In this document: in pieces, positions 1 to 9,400 of the stretch | How the letters are laid out: every line of letters starts with the position of its first letter | Numbering within the stretch: position 1 is the first letter of the stretch | Assembly (NCBI GenBank): GCA_018644725.1 | Contig: JABGPZ010000064.1 | Span: 1 to 51,826, forward strand | Reading direction: 5' to 3' | Length of the DNA stretch: 51,826 bases | From: Phycisphaerales bacterium | Lineage (GTDB): Bacteria; Planctomycetota; Phycisphaerae; SM23-33 | The notes under the pieces: generated by a model | Databases searched by the model: none | The model's input: only the letters and a program-made list of their open reading frames with translations | What the model was told of the DNA's origin: nothing | Translations under genes and position numbers: made by a program

Positions 1-222
1 CGACGCTCCAAATCCGGCGGCTCCAAATCCAGACCCAGCGGCTCCAAGCCCAGGCCCGGCGGTCCCAAATCCAAACCCAACGGTTCCAAAGCCAAGCCCG
101 ACGAGTCCAAACCGGAATCCGATGCAGCCAAACCGGAACCCGCCGCAGCCGAGACCGAACCCGACGCAGCCAAGGCCAAGCCCGACGCACCCGAGACCGA
201 ACCCGACGCGCCCAAGGCCACG
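1..222 (+). repeat. Imperfect Lys-Pro-Ser/Asp coding minisatellite in the phosphatase sensor region
   Basis: The reading frame repeats short blocks such as SKPKP-G, SKSRPSG and later ETEPDAAKAKPDAP, encoded by degenerate units built on CCC AAA/AAG TCC GGC/GAC. The block stays in frame with the phosphatase and changes from basic Lys/Pro/Ser to alternating acidic and basic residues. It probably forms an extended, disordered linker outside the membrane. It continues past the left edge, so its length is unknown. Confidence 0.6.
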
Positions 223-1914
223 ACAAAACCATCAGAGCTCGGCAAGCTACTGCGTGACCGACTCAAGCGCGTCGACGAAATCTATACCGAAATCAAAACC
301 ATGTACGATGGCGCGATCGTCCGCCAGTTCACCCTGCTGCGCCCAGAGCTGCGCGCCCTCGGCGAGGAGATGCCCAACCCCGACGTGAAACCCAAACCCG
401 ACGAGCCGACGGAAGAATGGTTCGGCCAAACGCTGTCCCGTGGGGAACACTGGCACACCAAGATCGATCCGGAGACCGGCGAGTCGCGCGTGATGGCGAT
501 GCGCGTGGTCCAAAACGACGCGGATAAAATCCTCGGCCTCACCGGCATCGAAGTGAACGTCAACGAAATGATCAAACTGGTGACCGTGCCCGCGCCCTGG
601 CGCGCACACACCTCCACGATCCTGCTGGACCCCAAACCCTGCCTCGAGGGCAAAGCGCCCCGCGTGCTTCATGTCCAACGCCCCAACGAGACACGCACCC
701 TGGCCGGCGAGCCACGCTTCGCCAACCCCGCCGCCGAGACCAAGCATCAGGCGCAAATGATCGCGCGCCTCAAAACCCAAACCCCCGGCGTGTTCGAAAC
801 GCACATCTACGGCGAGCGCATGCTGGTGGGCTATAGCGGCTGGGACGACGATGGCCTCGTGGCGCTGGTTGCGCTGCCGTGGGACATTGTCGCGGCCGAG
901 AGTCTTGCCGCCGCCGAACACATCCGCGACCGCATGGTCACCGGCCTCCACGCCCTGAGCATCATCCTCCTCGTCGTCGCACTTGCGGCCGTGCTCCTCG
1001 CGCGGCGCATCGCCAAACGCATCGCTCATCCCATCGGTCAACTCGCCGACTCCGCACGCTGCCTCGCCGATGGCGACTTTTCGTCCCGCGTCCAAATCCG
1101 CACCCGCGACGAGCTGGAACATCTCGGGGAAGTCTTCAACTCCATCGGCCCGCGCCTCGCCGAACACCGCGACCTCAAGCGCAGCCTCGAAGTCGCCCGC
1201 GAAATCCAGCAGCACCTCCTGCCGCTGAGCCAGCCACGATTCGACACCGTCGAAATCTATGGCATGGCGCACTATTGCGACGAGACCGGCGGAGACTATA
1301 TCGACTACCTCCCGCTCGACGACGACGCGGGGAGCATCGGCATTGCCTGCGGCGACATCACCGGCCACGGCGTGGGCGCGGCACTGCTGATGGCGTCGGC
1401 GCGCGCGATTCTCCGCAGCCACGCGAGACACAACATCCACGACCTGCCGCGGCTGTTCGAATTGCTCAACCGCCAACTGATTCGCGACACGGGGGATGAA
1501 CGATTCCTCACGCTCCTCTATGCCGTGCTCGAGCCCGCGACGCGCGAGATCTCTGTCGTCTCTGGCGGGCACGAAACATTGCTGTGGGTCCACGCGGCGA
1601 CGGGCGAGGTCGAGGAGATCGAATCGACGGGCCCGCTGCTGGGCGTGATCGAAGGCATCACCCACACCGCAGCCGGGCCGTTTACGCTCGCGCCGGGCGA
1701 CGTAATGCTCATCAGTTCCGATGGCCTGCGCGAAGCGGCCAACCCCGAAGGCGAGATGTTCAACACGACGCGCACCATCGACGCACTCAAAGCCGCCGCC
1801 AACGAACCCACCGCCGAAGCGATCCACGACCACATCCTGGCGACCCTCCGCAGATTCTGCCACGAGGCGCCCTTCCTCGACGACGTCGCGCTGATCGTCC
1901 TCAAAGCAAAATAG
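1..1914 (+). CDS. SpoIIE/RsbU-type PP2C serine phosphatase with sensor and HAMP domains (5' partial)
   Basis: The frame is open from base 1, so the true start lies outside the window; the first ATG in view (301) is internal. In order, counting from that ATG: extracytoplasmic sensor-like region to about residue 210, one membrane helix (about 212-234), HAMP linker (about 235-287), and a PP2C/SpoIIE phosphatase domain (about 300-535). Diagnostic motifs are ETGGDY, CGDITGHGVGAALLM, SGGHETLLW, SSDGLREA and DDVALIVL, which supply the acidic metal ligands of the PPM fold. Proteins of this class dephosphorylate anti-anti-sigma (STAS) partners in response to an envelope signal. No partner kinase or STAS gene is visible next to it. 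The first ~75 codons in the window are a Lys/Pro/Ser-rich repeat preceding the sensor part. The function call is strong; the signal and target are unknown. Confidence 0.9.
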   Translation, partial: RRSKSGGSKSRPSGSKPRPGGPKSKPNGSKAKPDESKPESDAAKPEPAAAETEPDAAKAKPDAPETEPDAPKATTKPSELGKLLRDRLKRVDEIYTEIKTMYDGAIVRQFTLLRPELRALGEEMPNPDVKPKPDEPTEEWFGQTLSRGEHWHTKIDPETGESRVMAMRVVQNDADKILGLTGIEVNVNEMIKLVTVPAPWRAHTSTILLDPKPCLEGKAPRVLHVQRPNETRTLAGEPRFANPAAETKHQAQMIARLKTQTPGVFETHIYGERMLVGYSGWDDDGLVALVALPWDIVAAESLAAAEHIRDRMVTGLHALSIILLVVALAAVLLARRIAKRIAHPIGQLADSARCLADGDFSSRVQIRTRDELEHLGEVFNSIGPRLAEHRDLKRSLEVAREIQQHLLPLSQPRFDTVEIYGMAHYCDETGGDYIDYLPLDDDAGSIGIACGDITGHGVGAALLMASARAILRSHARHNIHDLPRLFELLNRQLIRDTGDERFLTLLYAVLEPATREISVVSGGHETLLWVHAATGEVEEIESTGPLLGVIEGITHTAAGPFTLAPGDVMLISSDGLREAANPEGEMFNTTRTIDALKAAANEPTAEAIHDHILATLRRFCHEAPFLDDVALIVLKAK

Positions 1915-1952
1915 GATAACTCCCTTCGCCACAAGAGGATGATGCAAAGGAG

Positions 1953-1982
1953 CCTTCTTGGGCCTTCTTGGGCCTTCTTGGG
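1953..1982. repeat. Three perfect tandem copies of a 10-bp unit (CCTTCTTGGG)
   Basis: Three head-to-tail copies lie 39 bp after the phosphatase stop and run into a T-tract (1983-1990). Because the unit contains CC and GG ends, neighbouring copies can pair weakly, and together with the T-run this could act as a poor terminator. No stronger terminator was seen after the phosphatase gene. Confidence 0.5.
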
Positions 1983-2009
1983 CCTTTTTTGAAAAACCAA
2001 TTTTCCCCC

Positions 2010-2038
2010 TTGTAATTCTTCTTTTGTGGTGATACAGT
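2010..2038 (+). promoter_or_regulatory. Predicted sigma-70 promoter for the PEP-CTERM gene
   Basis: TTGTAA (2010-2015), 17-bp spacer, TACAGT (2033-2038). Transcription would start near 2045, about 275 nt before the predicted start codon, leaving a long leader that is rich in hairpins. Confidence 0.45.
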
Positions 2039-2052
2039 CCTTTTTCAGGGTC

Positions 2053-2301
2053 GCCTCGCCGTCTTTAGGCAGATTGACGAGGCCACACGTTTGGGCAGAA
2101 GATGAACCACGAATCGCGAACCGTTTTGCGAAGTCCGTGTCTCCCTTTTCCGTTCAAACAGACAACGTTTCGCAGGCCCGGGATTCCACTGTGTAGCAGC
2201 AGCGCCCGGAGAAAACAACAGCCGACCAGAGAGACAGGGTCTCTTGACGGCATAGGTAGCCAGGCAGAGATGTCTGGAAAAGCAGGACCGCTTAACGGCG
2301 G
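2053..2301 (+). ncRNA. Candidate structured 5' leader (six hairpins) upstream of the PEP-CTERM gene
   Basis: Six successive inverted repeats can be read by eye: GCCTCG/CGAGGC (2053-2083); TGCGAA plus TGTC pairing with GACA plus TTCGCA (2127-2174); CCGGG/CCCGG (2178-2219); GCCG..AGAGAC/GTCTCT..CGGC (2221-2251); CCAGGCA/TGTCTGG closed by a GAGA (GNRA) loop (2260-2277); and CCGC/GCGG (2288-2301), which ends just before the ribosome-binding region. The stretch has no convincing ORF. It does not match any riboswitch consensus I can recall, including both cyclic-di-GMP classes. The call rests on hairpin density and position; no alignment was possible. Confidence 0.45.
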
Positions 2302-2319
2302 ATGAAAGGTAGACCGATT

Positions 2320-2898
2320 ATGCTCACTCGCAAGCACTTGGGACTCGTCTTGGCACTGTTGATTCTCTTTGTCGCCACCGGCGCACAAGCGGCAAACATC
2401 ACCTACGACCTCACACCATTTTCGGGATCAGATTTTCTTGCGGATCCCATCCGCACACACTCACTCATCAGCGGCACGATTGTCACTGACGGGACAATCG
2501 GCGAGCTGAGCAGTGAAAACATTATTTCAGCATCCGCTATTATTTCCAACGGCTCGACTCCAGTTGCTATAAGTGGCATCAGCCTCAGCGGAAAGGTCAT
2601 TGCCTCCTCAACCAACATTTCTCTCCCAATGCCTTCCGGAACGGATACAGACCTCGAAATTTCATCCGGCGTGGCCGGCGATTTTGCAGTACGATGGCGC
2701 TATCTGGACATGGGCGAGGACTACTACTACCTCCCCATTATCTATTACGACAGCACTGGGCTCACTGGCCCACAAGGCTCGCTACACGCTTCAGGAACAA
2801 AGAGTATCGCCACGGCCGCACCTGTCCCCGAGCCGGCAACGATGAGTCTACTCGCTCTGGGTGGCCTGAGCCTGCTCCGCCGCAAGCGCAAGAAATAA
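2320..2898 (+). CDS. PEP-CTERM sorting-domain protein
   Basis: A secreted protein of 192 residues. The N-terminus from the ATG at 2320 is a clean Sec signal (MLTRKHLGL, hydrophobic core, cleavage after GAQA). The C-terminus is a PEP-CTERM tripartite signal: VPEPA, a hydrophobic segment (MSLLALGGLSLL) and a basic tail (RRKRKK), which exosortase recognises and cleaves. The body is beta-rich, with no catalytic motif. An upstream in-frame ATG at 2302 would add six residues; the GAAAGG at 2304-2309 fits the 2320 start better. No exosortase gene is in the window. A strong terminator follows. Confidence 0.9.
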   Translation: MLTRKHLGLVLALLILFVATGAQAANITYDLTPFSGSDFLADPIRTHSLISGTIVTDGTIGELSSENIISASAIISNGSTPVAISGISLSGKVIASSTNISLPMPSGTDTDLEISSGVAGDFAVRWRYLDMGEDYYYLPIIYYDSTGLTGPQGSLHASGTKSIATAAPVPEPATMSLLALGGLSLLRRKRKK

Positions 2899-2923
2899 GC
2901 GATGCACAAAACGAACACACTGC

Positions 2924-2949
2924 GCTGGTCTTTCGAGGCCAGCATTTTT
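2924..2949 (+). terminator. Rho-independent terminator after the PEP-CTERM gene
   Basis: GCTGGTCT pairs with AGGCCAGC (one G-T wobble) around a TTCG tetraloop (2924-2943), followed by a T-run (2945-2950). Confidence 0.85.
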
Positions 2950-2992
2950 TATTGGGCGGACACCCGCAATCCCGATCGATCAAAAAAAGGGG

Positions 2993-3021
2993 TTGACGCG
3001 AGCGGGCCATTCGGGGAAAAT
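2993..3021 (+). promoter_or_regulatory. purC promoter, predicted leaderless
   Basis: TTGACG (2993-2998), 17-bp spacer, GAAAAT (3016-3021). The expected start site (about 3028) nearly coincides with the purC ATG at 3030, so the mRNA would have little or no leader. A GGGGA just inside the promoter could otherwise be taken for a ribosome-binding site. Confidence 0.6.
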
Positions 3022-3029
3022 GTCTCACT

Positions 3030-3929
3030 ATGAAATCTACCGCATTACTCAACACCAACGTCGAAGGGTTCCCCAAGCGCACCGGCAAGGTCCGCGATAT
3101 CTATGATCTCGGAGATGCCATTCTCCTGATCGCGTCCGACCGCATCAGCGCGTTTGACGTCGTCATGCCCAATGGCATCCCGGACAAAGGGCGCGTCCTG
3201 ACGCAAATCAGCGCGTTCTGGTTCAACCACTTCGCCGACCTCGTCCCCAACCACCTGATCTCGACCGACCTGGCAGACCTGCCCGGCGCGCTCAGCGAGC
3301 AAAAAGAACTTGAGGGGCGCTTCATGCTCTGCAAGAAATGCGAAGTGCTGCCCATCGAGTGCATCGTTCGCGGCTATCTCGCGGGCAGTGGCTGGAAGGA
3401 ATATCAAAAGTCCCAAACGGTGTGCGGCATCAAGCTGCCCGCAGGCCTCAAAAACGGAAGCGAGCTTCCCGAGCCGATCTTCACCCCCTCGACCAAGGCC
3501 GAGCAAGGCCTCCACGACGAGAACATCTCCTTCGCCCAGGCCGTCGAAATCGTCGGGCAGGAGACCGCCGACAAGCTCTCCGAGCTGTCGCTGAAAATCT
3601 ACAAGGCAGGCCGCGCCTATGCCGCCGAACGCGGGATCATCCTCGCGGACACCAAGTTCGAATTTGGCCGCACCGCCGACGGGGACATCATCCTCATCGA
3701 CGAAGTGCTCACGCCCGACAGCTCGCGCTTTTGGCCGGCAGACACCTACAAGCCAGGCCGCAGCCAGCCCAGCTTCGACAAGCAATTCGTGCGCGACTAC
3801 CTCGAAGAAATCAAATTCGACAAGACCCCTCCCGGCCCCCCGCTGCCGGCTGAGGTCATCCAAAAATCCCGCGACAAATACATCGAAGCCTACACGCGCC
3901 TCTCCGAAACCGAATTTCCCTGGGCGTAA
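3030..3929 (+). CDS. purC: Phosphoribosylaminoimidazole-succinocarboxamide synthase (SAICAR synthetase)
   Basis: Joins aspartate to CAIR using ATP, the eighth step of IMP synthesis, in the cytosol. The 299-residue length suits the longer (type 2) SAICAR synthetase form. Visible family signatures are [11 protein letters not shown] (nucleotide loop), [55 protein letters not shown] and [15 protein letters not shown]. It stands alone between two terminators with its own promoter, so it is not in a purine operon here. Confidence 0.97.
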   Translation: MKSTALLNTNVEGFPKRTGKVRDIYDLGDAILLIASDRISAFDVVMPNGIPDKGRVLTQISAFWFNHFADLVPNHLISTDLADLPGALSEQKELEGRFMLCKKCEVLPIECIVRGYLAGSGWKEYQKSQTVCGIKLPAGLKNGSELPEPIFTPSTKAEQGLHDENISFAQAVEIVGQETADKLSELSLKIYKAGRAYAAERGIILADTKFEFGRTADGDIILIDEVLTPDSSRFWPADTYKPGRSQPSFDKQFVRDYLEEIKFDKTPPGPPLPAEVIQKSRDKYIEAYTRLSETEFPWA

Positions 3930-3972
3930 CACTCCGCCCGCAAATTGAATCGCGAATTGAATTGACCCTTTG

Positions 3973-3998
3973 GGGCACGGCATGCCGTGCCCTTTTTT
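3973..3998 (+). terminator. purC terminator, perfect 20-bp palindrome
   Basis: GGGCACGGCA and its exact complement form a hairpin (3973-3992) followed by six Ts. The same core (CACGGCATGCCGTG) recurs without the T-run at 4560-4576, so the terminator may derive from, or be copied as, one of the local palindromic repeats. Confidence 0.85.
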
Positions 3999-4121
3999 AT
4001 GTTTTTCTTTTCTCTGTCGTAGAGGCAAATAATCATTTGCCCTTGTTCAGGCGATCCACCAAATTCAAATTGGCCATTCATTGGAAAATCAATTTGTCTT
4101 TGCCCTGAAAGGGCAACAGGA

Positions 4122-4268
4122 TTTAGCCGGGGGCGTAAGCCCCCGGTAGAGGTACCCCAAAGCCAAGCCCTGAAAGGGCGAAAGAGAAATGTAAAAAGGG
4201 CGTTTCTTTCGCCCCTTCGGGGCTCTTTTTGTTTTGCCTCATTCCGGGGGCTTACGCCCCCGGCTAAA
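4122..4268. repeat. Inverted pair of a 25-bp GC palindromic element
   Basis: A 25-bp block starting TTTAGCCGGGGGC (4122-4146) recurs as its exact reverse complement at 4244-4268. Each copy is itself a near-palindrome (CCGGGGGC / GCCCCCGG). The first copy is flanked by CCCTGAAAGGG at 4104-4114 and 4169-4179. The pair would let the RNA or single-stranded DNA between them fold into a long cruciform. Confidence 0.75.
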
Positions 4269-4422
4269 CCCTTTCGCGCCTCCGGCGCTCGATACAACCT
4301 TGTCACATAATCAGTTCACTTAAATCCTTTCGCGCCTTCGGCGCTTAATCTGATTCTTCCCCATTACTTCGTTCGCTCCACAGCCCACGGCACCCTTTCC
4401 ATGACAATTGAAGGATCACCTT

Positions 4423-4446
4423 GGGCGGGGCAAGCCCCGCCCCTAC
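4423..4446 (-). repeat. REP-type hairpin, variant with GC stem
   Basis: 24 bp. Read on the minus strand it is GTAG followed by a hairpin; on the plus strand the arms are GGGCGGGG and CCCCGCCC around CAAG. Same length and layout as the 4643 element, but the last three bases of each arm are changed in a compensating way. Confidence 0.75.
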
Positions 4447-4642
4447 GACACAGGCAAATACACATTCACCGAGACGCGATTGAATCTGCGTGGTTGCGTC
4501 GCGAGTACGCTTCGCAAACCACGGCACCCTTTTTATTGAATTGATGGGATCACCTTGGCCCACGGCATGCCGTGCCCCTGCGAAGGATGACAAACAAACA
4601 CATGCAGGCAAGATGCCTGCATCACAATCAAACAGGCCGAAT

Positions 4643-4666
4643 GGGCGAAAGATTTTTCGCCCCTAC
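4643..4666 (-). repeat. REP-type hairpin (consensus form)
   Basis: 24 bp: plus-strand arms GGGCGAAA and TTTCGCCC, loop GATT, then CTAC; on the minus strand GTAG precedes the hairpin, as in canonical REP sequences. Identical to the elements at 11945, 12069 and 12836. Confidence 0.85.
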
Positions 4667-4702
4667 AACACAAAACACAAAAGAAACAGGACATAAAAAA
4701 GG

Positions 4703-4726
4703 GGCACCCACAAGGGATGCCCCTAC
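4703..4726 (-). repeat. REP-type hairpin, second subtype
   Basis: 24 bp with arms GGCACCC and GGATGCC (one mismatch) around ACAAG, then CCTAC. Its closest relative is the 12151 element, which has perfect arms (GGCATCC/GGATGCC). It follows the 4643 element by 36 bp, so the two subtypes form a cluster, as they do at 12069-12174. Confidence 0.65.
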
Positions 4727-4891
4727 AAATTTCAATGTCCGATTCTTTCCCTGTTCTGCTTCTCTATCCGTGGGGGTGAAAAATGGCCCACCCACTCTTC
4801 TCTCTCTTTTCCAGCAGTCGCGAAGCGGCTGTGACCAAAACAAGAAGCTCCGCGCAGCGGGTTTTCCTGTGTCACTCTTTCCGTCTTCTAT

Positions 4892-6310
4892 TTACTTCTT
4901 GAGGAAGGTGCCCACGGCGTCGGCGCAGAGGCGCCCTTCGTTGATCGCGTGGACCACAAGTGACGCGCCGCGCTGGGCATCGCCGGCGGCGAATACGCCG
5001 TCCACGCTGGTCGCCCAGTCGTCGTTGGTCTGGACATTGCCGCGGCCATCGAGTTCGCACCCGAGGTCGGTGACGATGCCGTCTTGCTGGACGTGGACAA
5101 AGCCCATCGCCAGGAAGATCAAGTCGCAGTCGAGCGTGAACTCGCTGCCGGGGACTTCGACGGGCGTCATGCGGCCATCGACCTCTTGCCAGTCGACCTT
5201 GCAGCCCACGAGCTGCTGAAGTTTGCCTTCGCCGCGGAGTTCCTTGGTCATGATGTTCCAGTCGCGCTCGCAGCCTTCTTCGTGGCTGGTCGAGGTGCGC
5301 AGGAATCGCGGATAGTCCGGCCACTGCTCGACGGTTTCGCCGCGCGCGGGGGGCTTGGGCATGATCTCGAACTGGTAGACTTTGCTCGCGCCCTGACGGT
5401 TCGACGTGCCGACGCAGTCGCTGCCGGTGTCGCCGCCGCCGATGACGATGACGGTTTTGCCGCTCGCGTCGATGCGGTCGGCGGGGTCAATCGTCACGCC
5501 ATGGTTGAGTTGATTCTGCTGGGTGAGGAAGTCCATCGCGAGATAGGTTCCCCGCAAGTCGCGGCCGGGGACGGGCAGGTCGCGCGCAGCGCCCGCGCCC
5601 ATCGTCAACACGACGGCGTCAAAGTCGGCGGTGAGCTGTTCGGCGGTGATGTCCACGCCGACATTCGTGCCCGGGCGGAAGGTCACACCCTCGGCCTGCA
5701 TCTGGTCCATACGGCGATCGATGCAGCTCTTGTCGAGCTTGAAGTCGGGAATCCCGTACCGCAGCAGGCCGCCGATGCGCTCGTCTTTTTCGAAGAGCGT
5801 CACATCGTGCCCCTGGCGGGCGAGTTGTTGTGCGGTGGCCATCCCGGCCGGTCCGCCACCGATGACGGCGACGGCTTTGCCCGTTTTCACGGCGGCGGGT
5901 TTGGGGACGATCCAGCCCTGCTCGAAGCCCTTCTCGATGATCTGCAATTCGATGTGGCAGATCGAGACCGGCTCCTGATCGAGGTTCAGCGTGCACGCCA
6001 TTTCGCACGGCGCGGGGCAGATGCGCCCGGTGAACTCGGGGAAGTTATTGGTCATGTGCAGAATCGCGCACGCTTCTTCCCAGCGGCCATAATAGACCAT
6101 CTCGTTGAACTCGGGGATGCGGTTGGCGAGCGGGCAGCCGAGGTTGTGGCAGAACGGAATCCCGCAGTCCATGCAGCGTTCGGCCTGGGCGGCGATCTGC
6201 TCGGGCGACATCGGTTCGTTGACCTCGCAGTAGTCGTTGAGGCGCTCGGCGACGTCGCGGTGCGGCGTGTCGAGGCGCGGGTGTTCGAGGAATCCAGTGG
6301 GGTTGGACAT
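4892..6310 (-). CDS. gltD: Glutamate synthase (NADPH) small subunit
   Basis: 472 residues, the usual GltD size. It takes electrons from NADPH through FAD to iron-sulfur clusters and passes them to GltB. Cys46, Cys49, Cys54 and Cys59 (CMDCGIPFCHNLGCP) form the N-terminal cluster motif. VIGGGPAGMATAQQLARQG (about 149-167) binds FAD, VIVIGGGDTGSDC binds NADPH, and GDAQRGASLVVHAI is the closing FAD motif. The start has AAGGAG eight bases upstream. It lies 95 bp downstream of gltB in the same direction, so the two form the usual operon. Confidence 0.97.
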   Translation of the reverse strand: MSNPTGFLEHPRLDTPHRDVAERLNDYCEVNEPMSPEQIAAQAERCMDCGIPFCHNLGCPLANRIPEFNEMVYYGRWEEACAILHMTNNFPEFTGRICPAPCEMACTLNLDQEPVSICHIELQIIEKGFEQGWIVPKPAAVKTGKAVAVIGGGPAGMATAQQLARQGHDVTLFEKDERIGGLLRYGIPDFKLDKSCIDRRMDQMQAEGVTFRPGTNVGVDITAEQLTADFDAVVLTMGAGAARDLPVPGRDLRGTYLAMDFLTQQNQLNHGVTIDPADRIDASGKTVIVIGGGDTGSDCVGTSNRQGASKVYQFEIMPKPPARGETVEQWPDYPRFLRTSTSHEEGCERDWNIMTKELRGEGKLQQLVGCKVDWQEVDGRMTPVEVPGSEFTLDCDLIFLAMGFVHVQQDGIVTDLGCELDGRGNVQTNDDWATSVDGVFAAGDAQRGASLVVHAINEGRLCADAVGTFLKK

Positions 6311-6387
6311 GTGTCTATCTCCTTATCGCGCTGTGCGCGGATGGTATTGTCTATTTCTTTTCGCCTGAATTTTCCCTGTGGGGCGTC

Positions 6388-6409
6388 GTAGTGATCCCGA
6401 AGGGACTAC
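6388..6409 (-). promoter_or_regulatory. Intercistronic hairpin at the gltB stop codon
   Basis: GTAGT/ACTAC arms enclose a CCC-TTC-GGG inner stem; the gltB TAG stop sits inside the 5' arm. There is no T-run, so it is more likely an mRNA-stabilising or ratio-setting element between gltB and gltD than a terminator. Confidence 0.4.
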
Positions 6410-9400
6410 TTCTTCTCTCCGGAGAAAACTTCTTCGCCGGGAGATTCGAAATCGTCGGCGCGTTGTGCCTTGTTCTTCATGCGGGCGAGCGCCTTGCGGT
6501 AGTCGACCGGGAAGACCTTGACGAATCGGCCGACCTGGGCGTCCCAATTCTCGAGGATCCACTTGGCCAGCGAGCTGTTCGTGTGCTCATAGTGCTTGGT
6601 GATGGTCTCGAACAGGAAGGCCTTGTCGTCGTCGCTGTGGACGAATTCGAGGTCAACCATATCGAGGTTGCAGCGCGTGTCGAAGAGCTGCTGATCGTCG
6701 AAGACGTATGCCAGGCCGCCGCTCATGCCGGCTGCAAAGTTCACGCCCGTCTTGCCGAGGACAACCACTTTCCCGCCGGTCATGTATTCGCAGCCGTGGT
6801 CACCCACGCCTTCGACGACGGCCGTCGCGCCCGAGTTGCGCACCGCGAAGCGTTCGCCCGCGAGGCCGTTGGCATACAGCTCGCCGCCAGTCGCGCCATA
6901 GAGAAGCGTGTTGCCGACGATGATGTTGCTGCGCCCGGGATAGCTGGCGTTGGCGGGCTTGGAGACGATGATCTTGCCGCCCGAGAGGCCCTTGCCGACA
7001 TAGTCGTTCGCGTCGCCGGTGATCTTGAGCGTCACGCCATGGGCGAGGAACGCGCCGAAGCTCTGCCCGGCCGAACCGGTCAGATTGATCGTGATCGTGT
7101 CGTCCGGCAGGCCCGCCTGGCCATATTTCTTGGCAATCGTGCTCGAAAGAATCGTCCCGAACGTGCGGTCCTGGTTGCGGATTTCGCCGGTGATGCCAAT
7201 GGGCGTTCCGGTGTCAATCGCGTTCTGGACCTGCTCGATGATCGCCCAGTCTTTTTGTGCGGCGAGGCGAGTGTCTTCCTGCGGTGCGGTCAGACGAACA
7301 TTCTCGTCGGTGGCGCAGTCGGGCTTGTGGAAGATCGCGCTGAAGTCGAGGCCCTGAGCCTTGTAGTGCTCGATGGCCTTGGACATCGACAGGCGTTCGA
7401 CGTGCCCGATCATTTCGTTGATGCTGCGGTAGCCCAGCTCGGCCATCAGCTCGCGCGCCTCTTCGGCGATGAAGAGCAGGTAGCGCATGAGGTGCTCGGG
7501 CTGGCCGGCGAATTTTTCGCGAAGTTCCGGCCGTTGCGTTGCGATGCCCACCGGGCATGTACCGTGGTGGCACTTCCGCATGATCAGGCAGCCCAGCGAG
7601 ACGAGCGCGCCCGTGCCGAAGCCGTATTGATCGGCACCCAGCAGCGCGGCGACGACGATGTCGCGCCCGGTCTTGAGCTGGCCGTCGGTCTGGACGCGGA
7701 TGCGGTCACGCAGGCCGTTGAGGACGAGCGTTTGCTGGGTCTCGGCGAGGCCGAGTTCCCACGGCCCGCCACAATGCTTGATGCTCGAGAGCGGGCTTGC
7801 GCCCGTGCCGCCGTCGTGGCCGGAGACGAGCACTTCGGCCGCCTGGCCTTTTGCAACGCCCGCGGCGACCGTGCCCACACCCACTTCGCTCACCAGCTTG
7901 ACGCTGATCTTGGCGGCGGGGTTGGCGCACTTGAGGTCGAAAATCAGCTGCGCGAGGTCTTCAATCGAATAGATGTCGTGGTGCGGCGGCGGCGAGATCA
8001 ACGTTACGCCCGGCGTGGAATAGCGCATCTTGGCGATGGTCTCGGAGACCTTGTGGCCGGGGAGCTGGCCCCCTTCGCCGGGCTTGGCGCCCTGGGCCAT
8101 TTTGATCTGAATTTCCTTGCCCTGCGAGAGGTACTCGATGGTCACGCCGAAGCGGCCAGACGCGACCTGCTTGATCGCGCTGTTGAGCGAGTCGCCCGAT
8201 TCGGTGGGCTGATAGCGAATGGGGTCTTCGCCGCCCTCGCCAGTGTTGCTCATCCCGCCGAGGCGGTTCATCGCGATGCACATCGTCTCGTGCGCTTCCT
8301 TGGAGATCGAGCCATAGCTCATCGCGCCGGTGCAGAACCGTTTGACGATTTCGCTGGCGGGTTCGACCTCGTCGAGCGGAACGCTGTCGCCGGGGACGAA
8401 CTCAAAGAGCCCGCGGAGGGTGTTGTGTTTGCGCGACTGATCGTTGATCGCGGTGGCATAGCGCTTGTACGCGTCATAGTCGTCGCCGCGGACAGCCTGG
8501 TGAATTGCGGCCACTGCTTCAGCGCTCCAAAGGTGGTTTTCGCCGTCTTTGCGGACATGGTACTCGCCGCCGAAATCGATCAGGTCGGCCGAGGTCTCCG
8601 TGTGGAATCCCTTGGCGTGCTTGGTCAGCGAATCGGCAGCAATCTGTCCGAGACCCACGCCGCCGATGCGGCTGGCCGTGCCAGAGAAGTACGCATCGAC
8701 CACGTCACTGTTGAGGCCAATCGCCTCGAACAGTTGCGCGTATTGATAGCTGCGCACCGTCGAGATGCCCATCTTCGACATCGTCTTGAGGATGCCCTTT
8801 TTGAGCGCGGCGATGATCTGGTCGAGCACTTCGCCGCTGGTGAGGTCGTCGCGATTGAGCTTGCCGCGCTGGCGGAAGTCTTCCATCACGTCGAAGAGCA
8901 GATAGGGGTTGATCGCGTTGGCGCCGAAGCCCAGCAAGACGCAGAAGTGGTGTGTTTCGCGCGGCTCGCCCGATTCGATCACCAGGCCCACTTCGCCACG
9001 CAGCTTGCGCTGTTCGAGGCCGTGGTGCATGGCCGAGCAACCCAGCAGCGACGAGATCGGGCAGCGGGTTTCGGAACTGTTGCGGTCGGAGAGAACCAGA
9101 ATGTTCGCGCCGTCGGCGATGGCGGCCTCGGCCGAGGCGAGCATCGCGTCGATCCCTGCCTGCAATGCCGCGGCGGGGTCGGCGGCGGTCGCGTCGAAGG
9201 TCATGTCAATCGTGACGACATTCAGGCCCGGATGCTCGGAATTCTTGAGCGTCGCGATGTCGTTGTTGGTGAGAATCGGGTGCGCGAGCTTGAGCTGCTG
9301 GCAGTGCTCGGGGGTCTCGGTGAGCAAGTTGTGCTGCTTGCCGGTGAAGCTCATCAGGCTCATCACGAGCCCTTCGCGAAGCGGGTCAATCGGCGGGTTG

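Larger units (their letters stand above)
3930..4891. other. Gene-free repeat-rich intergenic stretch between purC and gltD
   Basis: No ORF with coding character or ribosome-binding site was found in these 962 bp. The stretch holds the purC terminator, two convergent copies of a 25-bp GC palindrome, repeated CTTTCGCGCC(T/T)CGGCGCT hairpins (about 4271-4290 and 4328-4346), an imperfect ~40-bp direct repeat starting CACGGCACCCTTT (about 4386 and 4520), and three REP-type hairpins. Both neighbouring genes end here (convergent). Confidence 0.7.

Noticed and set aside
2053-2301. A cyclic-di-GMP riboswitch in the PEP-CTERM leader
   Set aside because: The GNRA loop is suggestive, but the conserved GCAAA/ACGCAAAGC core of class I and the class II pseudoknot pattern are not visible.
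4572-5219. A 215-codon plus-strand ORF covering the end of gltD
   Set aside because: Half lies on REP repeats and half is antisense to gltD; no motif or ribosome site.
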